Source: Megaustenia siamemsis
Taxonomy: Eukaryota; Mollusca; Gastropoda; Stylommatophora; Ariophantidae
Length of the DNA: 64,000 nt
Direction of reading: 5' to 3'
Assembly (NCBI GenBank): GCA_032433765.1
Contig: JAVIAB010000092.1
Span: forward strand, 64,102,458 to 64,166,457
Shown here: positions 56,424-64,000 of the stretch, one piece after another
How positions within the stretch are numbered: the first letter of the stretch is position 1
Layout: each line of letters starts with the position of its first letter
Position numbers and translations under genes: made by a program
Notes under the pieces: model-generated
What the model was told of the DNA's origin: nothing
The model's database searches: none
The model's input: the letters and a program-made list of their open reading frames with translations, nothing else

Positions 56424-57035
56424 ATAAATATATTAGACAAATTATCAATACAAAATCAAGACACAATGGTGTTATCAAATTTTTAGAATTAAAACACTTG
56501 TGCTACTATCGTCATTATTTTTATTCTGCAGCTTTTTCCCATGTTTTGTAAAATTAACCAATAAATAAGAGGCATGCAGCTTTTAATATTACATCTAACT
56601 GAAAGTGATTCAATGAAGATTTCAGCTTTTCATACTAAATTCATCACCTCTATAGTTTATACACAATGTAGGATGTCAGATTTCATGTGGTTATTTGATT
56701 TTGTCTTTTGACTTGTTCTTGCATGCTGGCTAGGATAATAATGGAAAGATTTGCTTTATAAACTGCAATAACTCTAATTGTATCTATACTACTTTAACAA
56801 CAGCACGTACATGTGTATGTCACTGACGCAAAAGAGCGGACTTGCGTAGCGATAAACTGAAGTGGGATGTTTGCTTGTTCATACTCTCCAAACGGTTCAT
56901 TTGAAAAAATAAAATAGACGGCTGATCTCATTTATTTCTAATAGTAAATAACACTAAACAAGAACACGTGATCTCTGACGTCTAAATGTTGTGGTGTAGT
57001 ACGGTGAGTCTAATATTTCAGTCACCACCATATTA
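56424..57035. other. No recognisable feature
   Basis: AT-rich unique sequence. Confidence 0.4.
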
Positions 57036-57238
57036 AATTATGTGCCCTACGTCATTAAATTATGTGACCTACGTCATTAAATTATGTGACCTACGTCATT
57101 AAATTATGTGATCTTCGTCATTAAATTATGAGATCTACGTCATTAAATTATGTGACATACGTTATTAAATTATGTGACCTACATCATTAAATTATGTGAC
57201 CTGCCTCATTAAATTATGTGACCTACGTCATTAAATTA
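57036..57238. repeat. 22-bp minisatellite, about nine units
   Basis: Units of CATTAAATTATGTGACCTAC plus GT, with small variants (GATCTTC, CATACGT). Confidence 0.95.
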
Positions 57239-57596
57239 AATGAGAGGACATCCTTTCCATTTACAGACACTTGCAATAATGACGACAATAAACAGGAGGT
57301 CCCTTGTGCACGTTAAAGAACCCTTGACAGTTACAATTGTAAAGAGTGGGCCATAGATATGGTTTGATGTCCGGACAAGAATCTATTCTCATCCCAGGCT
57401 GTGTTACTGAGTTCGTGCGCTGAGTCAGTATACTTTACAGATTTTCTAGAGATTCTTGAAGGGATATCAGAGCACCTCTAGAGTCGTCCTGTGTTCGGTG
57501 ATGATGATCTGAGTAAGGAAATATTTAAAAAAAATTAAACATACGTCTTGACTCGTGTCGTGTCTTTCTGAACGGTAGATATGGCACGGAAATCGG
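57239..57596. other. No recognisable feature
   Basis: Unique sequence between two minisatellites. Confidence 0.4.
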
Positions 57597-58380
57597 AGAG
57601 ATAACAGAGAAATCGGCCGAGATGGCACAGAATTCGGTAGAGATGACACTGAACTCGGCAGAGATAACACGGAAATCGGCCGAGATGGCACAGAATTCGG
57701 TAGAGATGACACTGAACTCGGCAGAGATAACACGGAAATCGGCCGAGATGGCACAGAATTCGGTAGAGATGACACTGAACTCGGCAGAGATAACACGGAA
57801 ATCGGCCGAGATGGCACAGAATTCGGTAGAGATGACACTGAACTCGGCAGAGATAACACGGAAATCGCCCGAGATGGCATAGAATTCGGTAGAGATGACA
57901 CTGAACTCGGCAGAGATAACACGGAAATCGCCCGAGATGGCACAGGATTCGGTAGAGATGACACTGAAATCGGCAGAGATAACACGGAAATCGCCCGAGA
58001 TGGCACAGAATTCGGTAGAGATAACACGGAAATCGGCAGAGATAACACGGAAATCGCCCGAGATGGCACAGAATTCGGTAGAGATGACACCGAACTCGGC
58101 AGATATAACACGGAAATCGCCCGAGATAGCACAGAATTCGGTAGAGATGACACTGAACTCGGCAGAGATAACACGGAAATCGGCCGAGATGGCACAGAAT
58201 TCGATAGAGATGACACTGAAATTGGCAGAGATAACACGGAAATCGCCGAGATGGCACAGAATTCGGTAGAGATAACACGGAAATCGGCAGAGATAACACG
58301 GAAATCGGCCGAGATGGCACAGATTTCGTTAGAGATGACACTGAAATCGGCAGAGATAACACGGAAATCGGCTGAGGTAA
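57597..58380. repeat. 63-bp minisatellite built from three 21-bp subunits
   Basis: About 12 units. Each is three related 21-mers: GAGATGGCACAGAATTCGGT+A, GAGATGACACTGAACTCGGC+A, and GAGATAACACGGAAATCGGC+C. In translation EMAQNSV-EMTLNSA-EITRKSA. Some units lose one 21-mer (near 58020 and 58260). Open frames up to 313 codons on minus are by-products of a unit divisible by three. Confidence 0.96.
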
Positions 58381-58626
58381 CACAATTATTGCATGCTTTA
58401 GAGAGCAAGACTGAATAACGCCGATAATTCTAGGAATTGATGAGTTACACGCCCTGTTATATTTTTCATTGGTTAAGCGGTAATAAAATGCAAGAATAGA
58501 TTAACTATTATTTATTTATTGATCTGTTTTTTGGTATCTTTATACTATTTTATATCTATTTTTTAATTCTTCATTCCATTGTCGTAAAGAGAATGATCAC
58601 CTTATTCTAGAGTAATGTCCAGCGTC

Positions 58627-58949
58627 TTCTTCTCCTTCTTACCTTCCTCATTTGCCTTTCAGCGTCGAGGGGAGATATAATTTGCGGTCTTTTGCTCTTC
58701 TGTTCACCTCTGCTGCTGTTATGTTTCCTAGTGCTTCTAATATTCTATCGATCCATCTACTTCGTGGTTGACCCTTTGGTCTGGTATTCTCACAACGTTT
58801 ATTGAGGGCTCGTTGTGTTGTGTTTTGATCTTTCTTCTGCCTTGCCACGTGGCCAAACCATTTTATCTGTTGTTTCTTTATATGTTCTACGGCGGGGGCT
58901 ATTCCTAGCTTTTTTTTCTCAGTTCTTCATTTCTGATCTTATCTCAATG
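58627..58949 (-). mobile_element. LINE family C, 5'-truncated 3' end
   Basis: An exact 12-bp duplication ATGTCCAGCGTC (58615-58626, 58950-58961) flanks it. The minus frame matches the full-length LINE C C-terminus (ALNKRCENTRPKGQPRSRW, GNITAAEVNRRAKDRKLYL, PSTLKGK) and the purine-rich tail. One of the cleanest short insertions here. Confidence 0.95.
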
Positions 58950-58961
58950 ATGTCCAGCGTC

Positions 58962-59620
58962 AACATTATGAAAACCATTGTTTGATTAGCCACGGAGATT
59001 TCAACTCAGTACTCGACCCCGTAGCATCGGCGAAGATCCCATCTACTGTTTCATTTCTTTGCAGCGAATTATTTATAGTTCTAGGTTAACCTAGAGTACT
59101 CGCCTCCCATGGTTGTTATTTCCCTTGGCACGCCTTCGCTTCAATTTTATCACCGTTTTCTTCAACGTTGGCGGTCTTCTCTCTCTAAAACTGTATCTTT
59201 CCAAGGCTGTCACTACAGGCTGACAGCCGCCTTTGTGGATTCCTGGATTCATTTTCAATGTTACATTTTTTTTTAAATTTGATTATCTTGTAACTATATA
59301 TTTTATTTATTTTTGTGTGTGAGGTTTTACTTGTTTGTGTATTGATTATCTTTTCATTGTTTAACTTTAAACTTTTTATTCAAACTCGACAATTTAGACT
59401 TAATTTGACATACGAAGGAAAATATTTTATCTATCAAATTTTCGGCCACTTCATTATGTGAATAGTTTTCAAATCAATTGTATTATTATAGTGTTTTATA
59501 GTTTTAGTCTTCAAATAGTAAATAAAGAGTTTCATTTCTCAAATTGCAATTTGTTTGGCGTAAAACATACACACAGATGTTTGAGGGTCGTTTTTCGCGC
59601 ACCTTGTGTCTGCGTTTCAG
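58962..59620. other. No recognised gene
   Basis: Unique sequence. GGTTAACCTAGAGTACTCGC (about 59083-59102) could be part of a tRNA-like repeat, but no B box follows at the right distance. Confidence 0.35.
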
Positions 59621-59688
59621 CACCAGTGACTGCTCAATGTCTCTTAAACTGCACGTGCGAAACGATAACATGTGCCGTCACGTAACAG
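59621..59688 (+). CDS. Candidate short internal exon
   Basis: 68 bp between a good acceptor (TTGTGTCTGCGTTTCAG) and a donor (CAG then GTATAC). The frame SDCSMSLKLHVRNDNMCRHV is open and leaves one base for the next exon, which matches the phase of the candidate exon at 62327. Short and unconfirmed. Confidence 0.22.
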
Positions 59689-60109
59689 GTATACTTATTT
59701 TTGACATTTAAAAAAACATTTATAACATTTATGAAGGACACCTACCGTATGGGAATAAATCATACATCGTTAGGTTCACTTTGTACATCATAAGAACATA
59801 TTGATAAACAATAACATCATTTATTGTTTGAAACTTTTCCTGCTTGATTTTGATATTTAACATTGTTCAATAATAATAATAGGAAACTCTTTATGCAGAG
59901 CTTCGCAGTACGAGGCAATCTGATCATCAGAAGTAAAACCTCTCATCAGGCAAGTGTTTCGGCCCTTTAGGTTTTTGACACTCTATGGGAGGTGTGCCTG
60001 CCTGGGTCATGACTTTCAGGCGACGACCTTCTGTTGAATTGAATCTAAAGCTTACAATATATATTCGGCACAAAATAACTACAATTTCTCTACGCAACTA
60101 CACTTCTGG

Positions 60110-61143
60110 TCGAATCTATGGTCTGTACCAGTGTGGTATACTTACATGTCATATCTTTAACCAAGCACATTGATGTCCTCTCTACCAGAGTGGTATACTT
60201 ACATGTCATAGATTTAACCCAGCACATTGATGTCCTCTCTACCAGTGAGGTATACTTACATGCCATAGATTTAACCTGCACATTGATGTCCTCTCTACCA
60301 GAGTGGTATACTTACATGTCATAGATTTAACCCAGCACATTGATGTCTTCTCTACCAGTGTGGTATACTTACATGTCATAGCTTTAACCCAGCACATTGA
60401 TGTCTTCTCTACCGGTGTGGTATACTTACATGTCATAGATTTAACCCAGCACATTGATGTCTTCTCTACCGCTGTGGTAATACTTACATGTCATAGATTT
60501 AACCCAGCACATTGATGTCCTCTCTACCATGGGTATACTTACATGTCAAAGATTTAACCCAGCACATTGATGTCTTCTCTACGGTGTGGTATACTTACAT
60601 GTCATAGATTTAACCCAGCACATTGATGTCTTCTCTACCGGTGTGGTATACTTACATGTCATAGATTTAACCCAGCACATTGATGTCTTCTCTACCGGTG
60701 TGGTATACTTACATGTCATAGATTTAACCCAGCACATTGATGTCTTCTCTACCGGTGTGGTATACTTACATGTCATAGATTTAACCCAGCACATTGATGT
60801 CCTCTCTACCAGTGAGGTATACTTACATGTCATAGATTTAACCCAGCACATTGATGTCTTCTCTACCAGTGAGGTATACTTACATGTCATAGATTTAACC
60901 CAGCACATTGATCTCTTCTCTACCAGTGAGGTATACTTACATGTCATAGATTTAACCCAGCACATTGATGTCTTCTCTACCAGTGAGGTATACTTACATG
61001 TCATAGATTTAACCCAGCACATTGATGTCTTCTCTACCAGTGAGTATACTTACATGGTCAGATTTACCCAGCACATTGATGTCTTCTCTACCAGTGAGGT
61101 ATACTTACATGTCATAGATTTAACCTAGCACAATGATGTCCTC
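60110..61143. repeat. 57-bp minisatellite, about 18 units
   Basis: Units contain TTAACCCAGCACATTGATGT, CTTCTCTACCAGTGAGGTAT and ACTTACATGTCATAGAT. The unit is 19 codons, giving long open frames on both strands. Same unit length as the array at 36.6 kb, but sequence-unrelated and with no LINE motif in any frame. Confidence 0.96.
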
Positions 61144-62326
61144 TTCGTGCTGCCAGCTGTCTAAAGTGAATTCAAAGAATATTGAACTGCCATTACTTGA
61201 ATATTTTTTTATTTTAGTGTCTGAAAATCTTTCCATTTAGTTTTTTTTTTCTTGTTTAATTCAATATATCGATGCCACTAGATATAATCTAAACATCTCT
61301 CTATTCAAAGTCTATGAATGAATGTGTCAATAAATCTTTATATAATATATATTTTTTGTATTTAAAAATTACAATTCAGGGTGTGAAAATCTCTATTATA
61401 TTTTTGAAAAATATCATTTCATTCTGAAAATCTCCCAGTTTTAGTTTCTGAAACAGTCCTCTATGTAATAATTTTGAAATTTGTGTGAGCATATATTGCA
61501 TAACTTTCAATTCAGTGATGCTATTTTCTCTCTTATCGACTTTAGGTGTGTGTTTCCATGTTTAACTTCAATAATAAAAAGTAGTAGCTGTAGTAGCACC
61601 ACCCGTTCATCTCTATTGTGAGTTTAATCATGATTTAAAAAAAAAATCACTTTATGTCTTTGCTGCTCGACAAACGTCTCGACGTCAACAACTGTTACCT
61701 CGTCTGGTAAATTACATTAATTTTTAAAATATATTGTTACATTTAGGTTAAATAACAGAAAACAAAAAATAGGAACATGGGACCTTAGCAAAATTGTCAA
61801 CAGAAAAATATTTTGTTTTTTAATTTGTTAAAATTCGAATTTATACTGTATCGTATTTCTGGTGTGAGAGAGAGACAACCTGTCAACGCTGAGTGAAATG
61901 ACTTTCATGATGTCCATTCATAACGTGATGCTATTGCTTTAGCACCTCAATGTTTCCAATACAAAAGTGAGTGTACCTGATTTTATCTTTGTCTTTCTTT
62001 ACTTTTCTATCAACGCATGGAAGTCTAGAAACGACGGACTGTGTGGTGCAACATGAGAAAACAAATATTTGTATCAGCAAATAAACATTTCTATAAGCTT
62101 CTTTGTGTACTGCGACAGACACAGAGAGACACACATAGCCCACGTGATCAATTACACCTTTCTATGTTTAAGTTGTTTTTAAATTGTCATTGCTGTACCG
62201 GAGTGAATCTGAGCATAAACAAGAGATTTAGGATGACGTTACACTACAGTCGGGAAGGAAATCCAATTCCTTCATTTTATCAATGAATAAACTCACTTCT
62301 TCACATCTATGTTTTCTCTGCTACAG
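61144..62326. other. No recognised gene
   Basis: AT-rich unique sequence, possibly intronic if the flanking candidate exons are real. Confidence 0.35.
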
Positions 62327-62559
62327 ACACTTCAAAGCTTGTGTTTTTCTCATCAGCAACCTCTGTACCGACAAAGAACGATCATGGTGTGATATTTGTC
62401 GACACACTTCCTTTTATCTTTCCATTCAGCCAGACTCTCATACCTGGAGAAGCACTTTTAAACAAAGACTGTTTACATTATGTTGCTGATTTCGGACAAT
62501 ATTTGTATTATTCTTCTGATGTTGATGATTTCAAACGAAATATTTATTTCTTATTCTGA
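62327..62559 (+). CDS. Candidate terminal host exon, unknown protein
   Basis: Preceded by a textbook acceptor (GTTTTCTCTGCTACAG ending at 62326). The open frame runs 77 codons to TGA at 62557-62559 and reads SKLVFFSSATSVPTKNDHGV, IFVDTLPFIFPFSQTLIPG, EALLNKDCLHYVADFGQYL and YYSSDVDDFKRN. Codon use is balanced relative to the AT-rich flanks. I do not recognise the family; there is no transposon motif. Confidence 0.4.
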
Positions 62560-62997
62560 TATTGCTTCCGCCAGATGCTACTTTTCTTCATCGTCCGTCC
62601 TTAAACCGACACTACATTGTCGTAGCTGCGTTGAGTTGTGGTTTTACAGGAAACTGCGAGAACTTTAGAGAATTCGGCCCAACACTTTCGACATTTTTCC
62701 TTTCTTAATGCTTACTCTCTTGAACGGACTGTTCGTGTGTTCCCTGGCCCTCTTCGGGAAGGTGTAGTAGGAACTTGATTAGCTCTAGATCACTAATACT
62801 GACTCAAGTAGTCAGCTATGAGTGGCCGACAGCTCCCAGTTCACGTGCAGCCAGACGTCTTGTGCTTAAACTATCAATCATCTTGAGAGATCCCCCCCCC
62901 TTCCCACAGCCGTACTGATTACTAAAGAACAACTCAGCAATCGCACACATGCAGTCTATCGGATACATTCGACATTTCACTCTTGTTATTGTTGTTC
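62560..62997. other. No recognised gene
   Basis: Unique sequence, possibly 3' UTR of the candidate plus-strand exon; includes a short C run near 62890. Confidence 0.35.
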
Positions 62998-63210
62998 CTA
63001 CATCGGCGTGTTGATGAAGACCACATTCTCGCCATCACTCTCTGCTGAATGGGCTATCATGTGGTTGATGAGGCCGATCCCATTGGCAAGAGTCTGCAGC
63101 TGTGGAGGCATGGAAGTGCTGATCTGTTGCCATTTGAGAAATTCTGGAGATCCATTTGCTGAACGATCCCTTATGGACAGTGTCCTTGACACATGTTTCT
63201 TTTCCCCCAT
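62998..63210 (-). CDS. Small coding-like ORF, unknown protein
   Basis: 70 codons from ATG at 63210 (AACAAATGG context; an in-frame TAA lies two codons upstream) to TAG. Third positions are GC-rich in an AT-rich region, and the text GSPEFLKWQQISTSMPPQLQ, TLANGIGLINHMIAHSAESD and GENVVFINTPM looks like real protein. No signal peptide or membrane segment. It could be a terminal exon, a processed remnant or a microprotein; family unknown. Confidence 0.4.
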   Translation of the reverse strand: MGEKKHVSRTLSIRDRSANGSPEFLKWQQISTSMPPQLQTLANGIGLINHMIAHSAESDGENVVFINTPM

Positions 63211-63883
63211 TTGTTATTTGTGCATTGGTTGTTACTGTTCAAATTTAATAACGCACAATCGAGAGTTACGTTCAGACTTATCACGCAAAGTACGAGCTAA
63301 CATTCAGGACGATTAAGAAAGTATTATTATTGAAGTACTATTACTTTCCATTTGAAGTACCTTTACACCAGGTAACATTGAAACATTAATGTGAGACATA
63401 GTTTTTTTATACTTTCAGTTAGAAACAATATGTATGCAAAAGTTTAAACTTGGTGATATTATGTGATTGACAATTTGAATAAATGTAATTCTGTTCACAT
63501 TAGGAGAGTATTTAAGAGTTAACATGTTTATTAGAGATATGAAAAATACTCTTTTCATTTCGTACTTTAGCCATTTATTCCTGCATTATATCATTTTAAT
63601 AGAAACAAAGACACTAAACGCAGCGTTAGCTATACGTCAACATAAAAAAAATAGATCAATGTTAAATTATTGGTCAAAGATGATCTACAAATGCTAAAGT
63701 ATAAGAGACTAGCAACTGACAGTCCGACTAGAATAAATAGTCAGCTACTTATAGTTGCATTTTTCTTTGACCAGGTTCAGAGGCCAGATACTGAGGTTTT
63801 TTTTTCACCAAGGTCAGAGAACAGGAGTTGAAGATCATACTCCATCTCTCAGCATTGTTCTTGAAGTCAAGAAATGTGGTCGG
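63211..63883. other. No recognisable feature
   Basis: AT-rich unique sequence. Text from about 63770 (GACCAGGTTCAGAGGCCAGA) loosely resembles the array that follows. Confidence 0.35.
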
Positions 63884-64000
63884 CTACTGACTGTTTAACC
63901 AAGATCAGTAGCTAGCTATTGACTGTTTAACCAAGATCACGGGCCAGCTACTGACTGTTTAACCAAGATCAGGAGTCAGCTACTGACTGTTTACCCAAGA
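63884..64000. repeat. 32-bp minisatellite running off the window
   Basis: At least three and a half units with CTACTGACTGTTTAACCAAG and ATCAGGAGTCAG; truncated by the window end. Confidence 0.9.

Noticed and set aside
57467..58408. 313-codon and 282-codon minus-strand ORFs as genes
   Set aside because: Both are phases of the same 63-bp tandem repeat; two different frames open over the same units is the signature of a stop-free repeat.

Overview
This window is eukaryotic genomic DNA, AT-rich, with no operons and almost no unique coding sequence. It is dominated by non-LTR retrotransposons (LINEs), short retroposons, one mariner DNA transposon, a Penelope-like remnant and an unusually dense set of minisatellites. 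The mix (RTE-like LINEs with EN and RT but no RNase H, RNase H-bearing LINEs, a Penelope-like GIY-YIG remnant, mariner and a tRNA-derived SINE) fits an invertebrate, most likely a mollusc or other lophotrochozoan. That placement is inference; nothing here identifies a species. Family letters A to L are labels used only in this annotation. Layout: 0.7-10.5 kb holds decayed LINE pieces of families A, F, I, J, K and L, a tRNA-derived SINE and an unclassified 0.8 kb repeat (element H). 11.6-16.0 kb holds a LINE tail, a 40-bp minisatellite and a 42-bp minisatellite split by a young LINE A insertion. 16.7-18.5 kb is an RNase H LINE (family G) whose 3' end and a 25-bp minisatellite occur twice. 21.6-22.9 kb is a mariner element with an uninterrupted 357-residue DD34D transposase and both terminal inverted repeats. 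23.1-26.3 kb is a full-length 3.2 kb LINE (family C) with a 10-bp target duplication and a YY1-type motif at its first bases, broken by frameshifts. 27-32 kb has LINE remnants, a 62-bp minisatellite and a LINE D copy split by a later insertion with a 13-bp duplication. 32.6-41.7 kb is nested LINEs; here a 57-bp minisatellite of about 35 units is an internal amplification of a LINE coding segment (35.8-39.1 kb), and a SINE sits in the same LINE. 42-44.6 kb has 35-bp and 20-bp minisatellites and a 272-bp retroposon. 45-54 kb has more LINE pieces and a Penelope GIY-YIG remnant. 54.5-64 kb has microsatellites, minisatellites (22, 52, 57, 63 and 32 bp) and a few short segments that look like host exons. 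The elements do not form a pathway; the window is a stratigraphy of insertions into insertions. Host coding signal is limited to weak candidates at 45463-45661 (-), 55801-55989 (-), 59621-59688 and 62327-62559 (+), and 62998-63210 (-). All homology statements rest on reading translated motifs by eye, without database searches.
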